Shown here piece after piece: positions 1 to 6,254 of a stretch of 7,576 nucleotides of DNA. A program made the position numbers and the translations under genes. The DNA lies in assembly GCA_945292135.1 (NCBI GenBank), contig CALYRA010000037.1, positions 1 to 7,576 of the forward strand, given 5' to 3'. Numbering within the stretch: position 1 is the first letter of the stretch; every line of letters begins with the position of its first letter. Origin of the DNA: an uncultured Dysgonomonas sp. (GTDB taxonomy: Bacteria > Bacteroidota > Bacteroidia > Bacteroidales > Dysgonomonadaceae). The notes under the pieces are model-generated. The model searched no databases. It had not been told where the DNA came from and saw nothing but the letters and a program-made list of their open reading frames with translations.

Positions 1-487
1 AATCATCTTCTTCACAAATTTCAAATCCAAGTTGACTTTGTCTGTCGGCATTATTTTTTACATAACCTTGCAACCTCTTTTGTAACTCGTTCATGTACGT
101 TTTAGGCGAAATACCAAATTGCTTCTTAAATGCTTTAGAAAAAGATTGCGGGTTGCTATACCCAACCATTCCGGCAAGTTTTGTCAGCTTCATTTCCTTA
201 GTTTGCATGTATAGTACAGCGCGTTCCAAACGTTGTCGTGCCACATAGGAGTATAACGTTTCATTCAGAAACGGACTCATAATACGCAGTAATTGCCGTT
301 GTGAAACGTTGATTTGATTAGCTAAAGTATCCAATTGCAAAGGTTCGCATAAGTTTGCACTGATATAGTCAATTATATGATTGACTTTTTGCTGATAGAT
401 ATTCTCTGTACTACTACGCATATCTTCAATGTCTTGGCGACAAATATACGTATTACATCCGGATTGGATATTGTCCAATCCCGCCAT
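1..487 (-). CDS. AraC-family transcriptional regulator (Rob/GyrI-like subgroup), C-terminus cut by window edge
   Basis: This is a DNA-binding transcription factor with two helix-turn-helix units, read here for 162 codons before the window ends. The first HTH is around residues 50-70 (LDTLANQINVSQRQLLRIM). The second, more conserved one is around 102-130 (KLAGMVGYSNPQSFSKAF, then FGISPKTYM), which is the AraC family signature. The HTH pair lies near the N-terminus, as in Rob-type regulators that carry a ligand-binding GyrI-like domain after it; that domain would lie outside the window and is not seen. Two starts are possible: ATG at 487, or ATG at 421. The latter gives MRSSTENIYQQKVNHIIDYI, which resembles the usual N-terminus of this subgroup, so I favour 421. 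The residues before it look like part of another coding stretch in the same frame (separate entry). The gene follows the WYL gene on the same strand but about 150 nt away, so co-transcription is doubtful. The target is unknown. Confidence 0.88.
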   Translation of the reverse strand, partial: MAGLDNIQSGCNTYICRQDIEDMRSSTENIYQQKVNHIIDYISANLCEPLQLDTLANQINVSQRQLLRIMSPFLNETLYSYVARQRLERAVLYMQTKEMKLTKLAGMVGYSNPQSFSKAFKKQFGISPKTYMNELQKRLQGYVKNNADRQSQLGFEICEEDD

Positions 488-622
488 TTTGCATAGTTTT
501 TATATATCTTTTTGGTAATTTGCTTTCGGAACGCTTCCAACGAATGTTAATCCGCCTGAATTACAAGCAATAGCGACAATCTGTTTTACGCTAATGTCCT
601 CGTTTGACTGAAACTTGATTTT
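422..622 (-). pseudogene. In-frame coding-like remnant upstream of the AraC gene, interrupted by TAA
   Basis: In the frame of the AraC gene, the minus strand is open from 622 down to an in-frame TAA at 500-502, then open again through the AraC gene. The translation before the stop includes SVKQIVAIACNSGGLTFVGS, and after the stop it continues with AGLDNIQSGCNTYICRQDIE. Both parts look like ordinary protein rather than random sequence, and they share a frame. No ATG precedes the first part, which opens right after a TAA at 623-625. The simplest reading is a small decayed gene (about 65 codons, with two cysteines in the GCNTYIC part) that lost its start and acquired a nonsense codon, with its 3' end running into the AraC reading frame. 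Alternatives are an N-terminal domain of the AraC protein lost by the stop, or chance. I do not recognise the family. Confidence 0.4.
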
Positions 623-638
623 TTATCAGACTTTTATT

Positions 639-1655
639 TTATAGATCAGTTTGGTATTTCTCATTAGCCAATCTGAATTTCCATGCCATAAAATCGACTA
701 ATGACTGAGGCGATATTATTCTGATAGTATTGGCAAAAGAAAAAAATTCTCGCTGCAGTTCTTGATTGATTACTACATTAATTTCGAACACTTTGGAGCC
801 ATCTTCGTTTTCTTCGACTATTATTTGACTCTTATGTATTGGTTTAGTTTGTATATAGGGTACATTTTGCTTATCTACCCAAAAACGTACTACTTCGGTT
901 TTCATCCCGACGTTTTTTGTTACCCCGACTATGTCGTCGAAATATGTTTCGGGATCAAATATTTTATTTTCTCTGTATTTTTCTTTTTCGGCAATTGTTA
1001 TATCGTGAATCCGATCCAAAGCGAGATTAAATAGAGTTCCCTTTTTTGCTCCGAATACAAACCAACGATTGCGATATTCTTTCAACAGATAAGGATGAAA
1101 CATGAAGCTACTCGCCGAAAGCGCTTTGAATGAACGGTATTTTATATTCAAAACCTGTTTATTAACGATCGCATTGTAGATCGTGTCAAGGTAATTTAAC
1201 CCCTTAAGGCTTTCGTTTTTTTCAAAATCTATTACTGGCAGTGTTTTTTGTTTCGCTGAAGTTACATGGTCTTCGAGGCGGCTGACGATATCGCCCATTT
1301 CTTCAAAATAAGAAAATCCTTTAAACTGACGCAATAATTCTACGGCTTCCGACATAGTTTTCAGGTCTTGTTCCGATAATGGCGTATTGGTAATACTGTA
1401 ATCTTCATCTTCGTATTTATAATACTTATTATCATAAACCACAATAGGGGCATTATATCCCAGTTTCTCACTACGCATCATTTGTATATCCATTTGCACA
1501 GTACGCTTACTGATACCTTTGTCTATTCCCTCATATTCATAAAGGGCATCGGAACAGGCATCTATAAGGTCTTCGAGCGTCCATTGTCTGTACTTGTTGC
1601 GTAAGCAGGTATCTATCGTTTTATATCGTATTAAGGCATTACGGTTGGCTGGCAT
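639..1655 (-). CDS. WYL-domain transcriptional regulator (HTH-WYL-WCX type)
   Basis: The 338-residue protein has the usual layout and length of WYL regulators. The N-terminal winged helix-turn-helix is at about 8-65 (WTLEDLIDACSDALYEYEG, then GISKRTVQMDIQMM). A helical linker follows at about 92-140, a WYL domain at about 150-225, and a WCX-like C-terminal domain at about 250-330. In the WYL domain the namesake motif appears as RWFVFG (197-202), followed by LALDRI with the conserved Asp-Arg. WYL domains are Sm-like folds thought to sense nucleic acid or nucleotide ligands, and they often control phage-defence or stress operons. The gene is the second of a minus-strand pair, starting 10 nt after the stop of the SH3-like gene, so it is probably transcribed from the promoter near 2422-2454. 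It diverges from the RNA-repair operon, making it the best candidate for binding the repeated palindromes at 2447-2465 and 6227-6245. Binding is inferred. Whether it activates or represses is not shown. Confidence 0.9.
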   Translation of the reverse strand: MPANRNALIRYKTIDTCLRNKYRQWTLEDLIDACSDALYEYEGIDKGISKRTVQMDIQMMRSEKLGYNAPIVVYDNKYYKYEDEDYSITNTPLSEQDLKTMSEAVELLRQFKGFSYFEEMGDIVSRLEDHVTSAKQKTLPVIDFEKNESLKGLNYLDTIYNAIVNKQVLNIKYRSFKALSASSFMFHPYLLKEYRNRWFVFGAKKGTLFNLALDRIHDITIAEKEKYRENKIFDPETYFDDIVGVTKNVGMKTEVVRFWVDKQNVPYIQTKPIHKSQIIVEENEDGSKVFEINVVINQELQREFFSFANTIRIISPQSLVDFMAWKFRLANEKYQTDL

Positions 1656-1665
1656 TGTTAATATA

Positions 1666-2406
1666 TTAAAATCCTAAGTATGTAATTTTCCTGATTATTT
1701 TATCTTTTTTTAAAATCCAAAGCAGACTATATGAGCCTGCTCCATCACCATTGTTCATTGCAATATATAATGTATCATCATTACCAATAGATACGAAAGA
1801 ATTATTAAGGCAAGGAAAAAGATATCCTAAAATATCTTTTTTTTCAAATTGTTTTGTAACGCCGTTAATGGTATATTTAATTGATTTAATTTCGGTATTG
1901 CGTTCAGGATATTCCCGAGAAAAACAATCGCTCCCCCAAACATCGTACCCTTCTATTTTAAGAGGATAGCCATACTCTGGATCTTTTCTTATCCGTTTGT
2001 CGTCTATATTAAATACTCCAATAGTAATTGTTATTTTGATATTATCCCTTTCGAAAATTGCGGTATTGTCTGTAATCGTTCTTTCAAAAAGAGGTAGTTG
2101 ATACAGGTATTTTATTCTTGATTCATGTATATATCCTGTTTTAATGGCATTATTTTTTGAGCTAAAATCCCATTCAATAGGTTGATATTTACCAATAGAT
2201 TCATCCATAAATGAATAGACAAATATTTCATTTCTATGAATTTTATCTATAATGTTTTTATGCTTGTCTCTGACGTTGGCATATCCATCAGCATCATCTA
2301 TTATTGCAAATCGAGGGAATAAAGTAAAATCTTCGTTTGTTTGCGCGATTAAAATAGATTTTGCACAAAAAAATAATAATAAATGACAACAAAGAAATTT
2401 TGGCAT
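1666..2406 (-). CDS. Secreted/periplasmic protein with N-terminal SH3-like domain, function unknown
   Basis: The 246-residue product starts with a likely signal peptide: a hydrophobic stretch at about 4-20 (FLCCHLLLFFCAKSILI) followed by AQ and then TNEDF, consistent with cleavage after A21 or Q22. Residues about 34-100 look like a bacterial SH3 domain, with DGYANVR near the start and GYIHESRIKYL at the end, a common pattern in exported Bacteroidota proteins. The rest (about 115-246) appears beta-rich and I recognise no motif. It ends 10 nt before the WYL gene and is the first gene of that transcription unit. An exported protein is an odd partner for an RNA-repair regulator; it may simply have inserted between the promoter and the WYL gene. 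ATG 2406 lies 15 nt past a good -7 element. An overlapping ATG at 2416 in another frame gives only a short hydrophobic ORF. Confidence 0.72.
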   Translation of the reverse strand: MPKFLCCHLLLFFCAKSILIAQTNEDFTLFPRFAIIDDADGYANVRDKHKNIIDKIHRNEIFVYSFMDESIGKYQPIEWDFSSKNNAIKTGYIHESRIKYLYQLPLFERTITDNTAIFERDNIKITITIGVFNIDDKRIRKDPEYGYPLKIEGYDVWGSDCFSREYPERNTEIKSIKYTINGVTKQFEKKDILGYLFPCLNNSFVSIGNDDTLYIAMNNGDGAGSYSLLWILKKDKIIRKITYLGF

Positions 2407-2421
2407 ATTGAATCATTTTTT

Positions 2422-2454
2422 CAAAAATATGAAAAATAATCTCAGTTACGCAAA
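2422..2454 (-). promoter_or_regulatory. Predicted Bacteroides-type promoter for the SH3-like and WYL genes
   Basis: On the minus strand TATTTTTG (2429-2422) matches the Bacteroides -7 consensus TAnnTTTG exactly. TTTG (2454-2451) lies 21 nt upstream as a -33 element. The -7 element ends 15 nt before ATG 2406, leaving a short leader. The -33 element lies inside the palindrome at 2447-2465, so a protein bound there should interfere with this promoter. Confidence 0.6.
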
Positions 2455-2465
2455 AAAATCGCGTA
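2447..2465. promoter_or_regulatory. Palindromic operator candidate, copy 1 (TACGC-N9-GCGTA)
   Basis: A perfect 5-bp inverted repeat, TACGC and GCGTA, separated by nine bases (AAAAAAATC). The same 19-bp architecture recurs at 6227-6245 before rtcB with the same downstream spacing, which argues for a protein-binding site rather than chance. A further TGCGTAA at 2467-2473 pairs with TTACGCA at 2446-2452, so this copy may hold an extra half-site. The site is shared by the divergent units. The likely ligand is the WYL regulator encoded next to it (inference). Confidence 0.7.
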
Positions 2466-2474
2466 TTGCGTAAA

Positions 2475-2494
2475 TTTCTTTGCATTATCAAAAA
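2475..2494 (+). promoter_or_regulatory. Predicted core promoter of the RNA-repair operon
   Basis: TTTCTTTG (2475-2482) matches the -7 consensus TAnnTTTG at seven of eight defined or free positions, and is followed by N4 and ATCAAAA. No TTTG is seen at the usual -33 distance; that position falls in the A-rich spacer of the palindrome. A weak promoter with an operator in place of its -33 element suggests activator dependence. The expected transcript start is near 2489, giving a leader of about 50 nt with no Shine-Dalgarno sequence. Confidence 0.5.
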
Positions 2495-2538
2495 CCAGTT
2501 TAAAACGAAAAAAATTATTAATCGAAAAATATTGAATT

Positions 2539-3363
2539 ATGATACTAGATAATAAAAGATTACAATTAGAAAAATCTGAGTCAAGGTTAGGATTTACAAC
2601 AACAGGAGGAAGCGGAGGCGCTTGGAAAGTTTGGGATAGATTTATCACACTCGATGGCGAAAAACTTTTTCATATAGGAAATATTTGCGGAACATGCGCC
2701 TTCTTTTTTAGACAACTAAAAAATGATATTCAGGGAAGCTATGCCATAGACGAATTAAAAGAGAACTTAAATAAAGGCGTCAAATCTCTTGACATTCATA
2801 CATTAGATATCTTATCCAAAATATTACCGGCAACAAAACCTGAAGATAAAAACTATTGTGAGTATGACGCTCTTCTATTAGAGATAAATCCACACATTAC
2901 AAGATTTAATGATAAAGGAGACTATTTCAAAGAAGATCAATCAAAATTGTGGTATGATGCAGATGAAGAAACCGATTCTATCGGAGCGGCATATTATAGA
3001 GGTATTGATAGTAAGATAACAGATAATGAAAAACTATACGAGTTTTATATTCCACTTTATCAACCTGAACAATTAAATATGGAACGAGTAAATTATTATC
3101 GTGAAAAAATCAGGAAGGGAATAAAACCTACAGCTATAAGTCTAAGCGTAGTAGATGCCAAAACGTCAATGATCTATATTGACGAACCGGCAGATGGCAT
3201 TACAGGACATTGGTGTTTTGCGAATTATATGCTTGATGGACATCATAAAATGTATGCAGCTGCTTTGGAAAAGAAACCGATAACGTTAATATCTTTTTTA
3301 ACCCGAGATTTTTCATGGCAAGTTACAGATCAATTAATAAAACATTATAGAACGATAAAATGA
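2539..3363 (+). CDS. RNA-repair-operon protein with CxxC motif and ParB/sulfiredoxin-like C-terminal region
   Basis: The first gene of the operon encodes 274 residues with no confident named family. Two local signals stand out. Near the N-terminus, HIGNICGTCAFFFRQL contains Cys50-x2-Cys53, which could be part of a metal or redox site; no second CxxC is visible. The C-terminal third (about 176-255) resembles the ParB/sulfiredoxin/DUF1015-like fold: MERVNYYREKIRKGIKPTAI matches the typical segment for choosing a site from a G-x-P turn, and YMLDGHHKMYAAA (230-241) matches the DGHHR-x-AA nucleotide-binding loop with Lys in place of Arg. Proteins of that fold bind ATP or CTP, so nucleotide use in RNA-end processing or sensing is plausible but inferred. 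No signal peptide is seen, so it is likely cytoplasmic. Its stop overlaps the next start (ATGA), which implies translational coupling to the first RlaP nucleotidyltransferase. The middle section (about 60-175) shows nothing I can name. Confidence 0.75.
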   Translation: MILDNKRLQLEKSESRLGFTTTGGSGGAWKVWDRFITLDGEKLFHIGNICGTCAFFFRQLKNDIQGSYAIDELKENLNKGVKSLDIHTLDILSKILPATKPEDKNYCEYDALLLEINPHITRFNDKGDYFKEDQSKLWYDADEETDSIGAAYYRGIDSKITDNEKLYEFYIPLYQPEQLNMERVNYYREKIRKGIKPTAISLSVVDAKTSMIYIDEPADGITGHWCFANYMLDGHHKMYAAALEKKPITLISFLTRDFSWQVTDQLIKHYRTIK

Positions 3364-4109
3364 AAGCTATCATAAAGAAAAAACTTACAGAGATAGAAAA
3401 AGAGTATCAGATAAAGATACTTTATTCTTGTGAATCGGGAAGTCGCGCATGGGGTTTTCCATCCCCCGATAGTGATTACGACGTACGATTCATATATTTA
3501 AGAAAAACAGAAGATTATATAACAGTACAACCTAAGAAAGACCATCTGTCTTTCCCAATAAACGACGAGTTAGATATATACGGTTGGGATATATCGAAAG
3601 TATTGCAACTGATAACCAGATCGAACACAACGCCTTTCGAGTGGTTGCAATCACCTGTAATATACAAAGAGGATAAAACATTCAAAATGGAATTATGGAA
3701 ACTTTGTCAAAGCTATTTTTGCCCCAGAAGTAATATACATCATTATATAGGCGTGGCGCAAGGAGCAATACAAACAATGCAAGGTGAAAAGATAAAAATA
3801 AAGAGACTATTTTATGTACTTCGTCCCTTATTAGCCGCTTTGTGGTGCGTTGAGCGAAACACTATACCGCCAATGAGCATATTCCCTTTGATGGATATAT
3901 TATCCGACGATTTGCGCGAAAAAATAATATCTTTGATAGAATTCAAATCAACAGCAGACGAAGGTTTCCTAATAAAATTAGATCAGGACATAAAAATGTG
4001 GATAGATAAGACTTTCGACTATTGCATGGAAGCCTCACAAATGATAAAGCGAAAAACTTTTGATATAAAAGAGGCTGATCTGTTTTTCAGAAAAACAATA
4101 TTAATATGA
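3360..4109 (+). CDS. RlaP-type nucleotidyltransferase (RNA-repair polymerase-beta family), shorter paralogue
   Basis: The 249-residue protein belongs to the polymerase-beta nucleotidyltransferase superfamily, in the RlaP group tied to RNA-repair operons. The helix-turn motif ESGSRAWGF (25-33) is followed by the catalytic pair in PDSDYDVRFIY (Asp39, Asp41). The third carboxylate is probably Asp77 in DIYGWDISK. Downstream, TPFEWLQSP (91-99) and YVLRPLLAALW (152-162) match conserved C-terminal helices of the family. All expected catalytic acids are present, so it should be active. It would add nucleotides to an RNA end or other acceptor using NTP and divalent metal; the substrate is unknown. It overlaps the previous gene by ATGA and the next gene by ATGA. 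It shares only the family core with the larger RlaP at 4771, so the two probably do different jobs. Confidence 0.9.
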   Translation: MKAIIKKKLTEIEKEYQIKILYSCESGSRAWGFPSPDSDYDVRFIYLRKTEDYITVQPKKDHLSFPINDELDIYGWDISKVLQLITRSNTTPFEWLQSPVIYKEDKTFKMELWKLCQSYFCPRSNIHHYIGVAQGAIQTMQGEKIKIKRLFYVLRPLLAALWCVERNTIPPMSIFPLMDILSDDLREKIISLIEFKSTADEGFLIKLDQDIKMWIDKTFDYCMEASQMIKRKTFDIKEADLFFRKTILI

Positions 4110-4766
4110 TACAACTAACAGAATCATATACATGGCAGCAAAGCGCAGCTAAAAGTAAATTGTCTAATATACATGCAGAATTAGACATGGTATCATTCAC
4201 TATTGATGGCATTATTAGCGATGTATATCTTTTATCTCAATTCGCAGCAGTAGAAGGTCTGAAAATATTTGGTCAAAGAATAGAGGAAAATTGGTTGGCA
4301 AAAAAAAGATGACCTATTGGCTAAATACCCTAAGTTCAATTTTGAAAAACGTTTTAGGTTAAATATTTTCAATGAACCAACAGGAGAACTAATCTCATTT
4401 GAAAAATTTGTTGGTTTTGACTTTCAAAATCAACCAGTGAATATTAAAGACTATCGAGGATGTATATTAGCATATGCGCTTTTAGAACCACCTTATGGTA
4501 TACGAGTGGAAATCGATGCAAAATACGGTACATCTGAATATCATACTATAAAAACAAAGAAATTTACATCATTATACAAAATGTTTCTAAACAACTTTAT
4601 AATGCTTTCTGAATATAGTAAAGAAGATCTTATCATATATTCATGGTCTGATGACTGGTCGAACTATTTTGATGCAGGAAAAGAATGGTGGGGAACGTTT
4701 TATTGGACTGTGTTTAATAAAAAGAATAATACAATAATGGTTTTGGGCGCTTCCGAAACAGATTAA
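4106..4766 (+). pseudogene. Unknown operon protein split by a frameshift in an A8 run (apparent single gene, 219 codons if restored)
   Basis: Two adjacent open frames look like one gene. The upstream part (4106-4312, 68 codons) starts with an ATGA overlap with the RlaP gene and ends just after a run of eight A (4300-4307). The downstream part stays open to TAA at 4764-4766, with no ATG near its 5' end; its first usable codon is TTG 4317. Removing one A joins them as ENWLAKK-DDLLAKYPKFNF, which reads smoothly and gives 219 residues. The C-terminal part has a dense aromatic/acidic stretch (YSWSDDWSNYFDAG, then EWWGTFYWTV), and no signal peptide or membrane segment is seen. I do not recognise the family. 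Its place between two RlaP genes points to a role in the same RNA-repair process. The shift could be a sequencing error, a real mutation, phase variation or transcriptional slippage on the A run. If the two parts are made separately, the second would need the TTG start. Confidence 0.7.
4300..4307 (+). repeat. Homopolymeric A8 tract at the frame change
   Basis: Eight consecutive A lie exactly where the upstream frame (ending in TGA at 4310-4312) must give way to the downstream frame. Losing one A, or a net +1 change in reading, fuses the two. A -1 shift instead leads to a short tail ending in TAA, so only one direction of slippage is productive. Confidence 0.85.
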
Positions 4767-4770
4767 AGAA

Positions 4771-5841
4771 ATGAAAAATAATATGACTATACAAGATTTA
4801 AGAGACAAAGGGTTATTGCTATTCGAATGTATAAGTGGCAGTAAAGCGTACGGACTCGATACTCCACTATCAGACACCGACCTGAAAGGGGTATTCTATC
4901 TTCCAAAAGAACAATTTTACGGATTGGAATATATACCTCAAATAAGCAACGAAACCAATGATGAGGTTTATTATGAATTAGGACGTTTTGTAGAATTGCT
5001 CTGCAAAAACAATCCAAATCTAATTGAATTTTTGGCTTCTCCTGAAGAATGTATATTATACAAGCACCCATTAATGGAAAAGTTTCATATAGATATGTTC
5101 CTGTCCAAATTATGCAAAGATACTTTTGCCGGTTATGCCCTAACTCAGATACGAAAGGCAAGAGGGTATAAAAAGAAAGTTGTAAATCCGATGGAGAAAG
5201 AACGCAAAACTGTATTGGACTTTTGCTATATAATGGATAGTTATCAATCTGTACCCGTAAAAGAATGGCTTGACAAAAATGGATACGCTCAAGAAAAGTG
5301 CGGACTAAGTTCTATCTCTCATGCTAAAGGGGTATATGCCTTATTTTATGATAATGAAAATATACACGATTATCACGGTATCGCAATAAAAGAAACGGCA
5401 AACGAAGTATCGCTTTCTTCCATCCCAAAAGGACAAGAGGCTATCGCCTATTTATATTGGAATATGGAAGCATATTCGCTTTATTGCAAAGAATATAGGG
5501 AATATTGGGATTGGGTAGAAGAACGCAATGATAACCGATATCAGACAAATCTGAATCATGGAAAAAATTATGATTCGAAAAATATGATGCACACAATACG
5601 TTTGTTACAAGTAGCGGAAGAAATCCTGCGTGACGGAAAACTGAATGTAAGACGTCCAAACAGAGAACAATTGCTCAATATAAAAGACGGGAATATGGAT
5701 TATGATGATTTACTGGCTATGGCTGATAAGTTGATGGAAAATATAGAATTATACTATTCGAAATCATTCTTACCAGATATCCCCGATAAAGAAAAAGCAG
5801 AGAAGGCGTTAATAGAGATACGAGAAGAATTGTATAAGTAG
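4771..5841 (+). CDS. RlaP-type nucleotidyltransferase (RNA-repair polymerase-beta family), larger paralogue
   Basis: The 356-residue protein is a second RlaP-family nucleotidyltransferase. ISGSKAYGLDTPLSDTDLKG (21-40) holds the GS motif and the catalytic Asp35 and Asp37. Glu69 in YYELGRF is the likely third acid, and NPNLIEFLASP (81-91) is a conserved family segment. The C-terminal half carries basic and helical motifs, RKARGYKKK (128-136) and MMHTIRLLQVAEEIL (272-286), followed by LNVRRPNREQLLNI (291-304). These are typical of the long RlaP form and probably help hold nucleotide or RNA. Known members sit in RNA-repair operons; the exact acceptor and nucleotide are not settled from sequence. 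It begins 4 nt after the stop of the frameshifted gene and is the last gene of the operon. ATG 4771 is preferred for spacing; ATG 4783 would also keep the catalytic core. Confidence 0.92.
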   Translation: MKNNMTIQDLRDKGLLLFECISGSKAYGLDTPLSDTDLKGVFYLPKEQFYGLEYIPQISNETNDEVYYELGRFVELLCKNNPNLIEFLASPEECILYKHPLMEKFHIDMFLSKLCKDTFAGYALTQIRKARGYKKKVVNPMEKERKTVLDFCYIMDSYQSVPVKEWLDKNGYAQEKCGLSSISHAKGVYALFYDNENIHDYHGIAIKETANEVSLSSIPKGQEAIAYLYWNMEAYSLYCKEYREYWDWVEERNDNRYQTNLNHGKNYDSKNMMHTIRLLQVAEEILRDGKLNVRRPNREQLLNIKDGNMDYDDLLAMADKLMENIELYYSKSFLPDIPDKEKAEKALIEIREELYK

Positions 5842-6226
5842 AAATATTATAGAAAATTTCAAATTTATTGATAACCACAGATACAAATACTCAACAACAT
5901 TAATTGTTACTATTATACAAATAATTATAAGTGAAAATTATTTATTAAAGGTATTGTCCGAAAACGTTGATTTCCTTGATTATTTTTATCATAATCGGGA
6001 TGCGTTATGGAACCACATCAATGACCAAGAATAAATAGAACAGATGATTGTCGAACTTATATATGATTCTTTACCATAACCAAACAACCCTGACTTAAAA
6101 TATATCTCAATATCTTAGATGAAGAAGTTATCGTACATTGTAGCGACGCAAACAATCATACTCTGAAAGTGGTATTTTCACGACAGGTAAAAGAAAATAA
6201 AAAAAATATTTAATAATTATTCAATC
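5842..6226. other. Long non-genic gap between the operon and rtcB
   Basis: This stretch has no intact gene on either strand. It contains a decayed coding remnant (separate entry) and AT-rich sequence. I see no clear GC-rich stem with a T run that would serve as an intrinsic terminator after 5841. I also see no recognisable tRNA-like Y RNA, even though such RNAs accompany some bacterial RtcB loci. Since rtcB has its own promoter just past this gap, it is probably a separate unit, though read-through from the upstream operon cannot be excluded. Confidence 0.6.
5933..6213 (+). pseudogene. Decayed gene remnant with two nonsense codons and a frameshift
   Basis: The plus strand carries protein-like sequence in pieces. 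One frame gives ENYLLKVLSENVDFLDYF and then NRDALWNHINDQE, stops at TAA 6032-6034, and resumes with IEQMIVELIYDSLP up to TAA 6077-6079. After a frame change between about 6080 and 6118 it continues as NILDEEVIVHCSDANNHTLK and VVFSRQVKENKKNI, ending with TAA 6211-6213. Both internal TAA codons sit where GAA would fit (QE-E-IEQ, LP-E-PNN), consistent with single-base decay. No in-frame ATG precedes it, and the open frame runs back into the end of the RlaP gene. I do not recognise the family. It may be a former operon member between the second RlaP gene and rtcB that has been lost in this lineage. Confidence 0.5.
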
Positions 6227-6245
6227 TACGCAAAAACACTGCGTA
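6227..6245. promoter_or_regulatory. Palindromic operator candidate, copy 2 (TACGC-N9-GCGTA)
   Basis: The same inverted repeat as at 2447-2465: TACGC, a nine-base A-rich spacer (AAAAACACT), GCGTA. The arms extend by one base here to TACGCA/TGCGTA. From the right arm to CTTTG is 12 nt, as in copy 1, while the intervening bases are mostly different. Conserved spacing with diverged filler is what a shared regulator-plus-promoter architecture should leave. It lies 46 nt before the rtcB start. Confidence 0.72.
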
Positions 6246-6254
6246 TTCTCTGTT

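Noticed and set aside
762..1034. Plus-strand open frame of 90 codons opposite the WYL gene
   Set aside because: It lies antisense to a well-supported gene, is rich in Tyr, Phe and Ile as expected for a shadow frame, and has no recognisable motif.
2294..2648. Minus-strand frames starting at 2491 and 2648, and a signal-peptide-like frame from ATG 2416
   Set aside because: They cross the divergent promoter region or overlap the SH3-like gene in another frame. The ATG 2416 frame soon ends in basic, low-complexity sequence, whereas the ATG 2406 frame has a signal peptide followed by an SH3-like domain.
4306..4365. A -1 frameshift product from the A8 run
   Set aside because: A -1 shift leads to a short tail ending in TAA with no protein-like character; only the other shift joins the long downstream frame.
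4641..5161. Two minus-strand open frames (4641-4877 and 4787-5161) opposite the second RlaP gene
   Set aside because: They overlap each other and the conserved RlaP catalytic region, whose motifs are clear on the plus strand; the translations look like shadows.
5842..5865. Possible intrinsic terminator after the second RlaP gene
   Set aside because: The inverted repeat here is short and entirely AT-rich and is not followed by a T run, so it gives no real support for a terminator.
5842..6226. Possible Y RNA or other RtcB-associated non-coding RNA in the gap before rtcB
   Set aside because: No tRNA-like T-loop or acceptor fold or stable GC-containing stem was visible, and no Ro60/Rsr gene is present in the window; the protein-like remnant explains most of the interval better.
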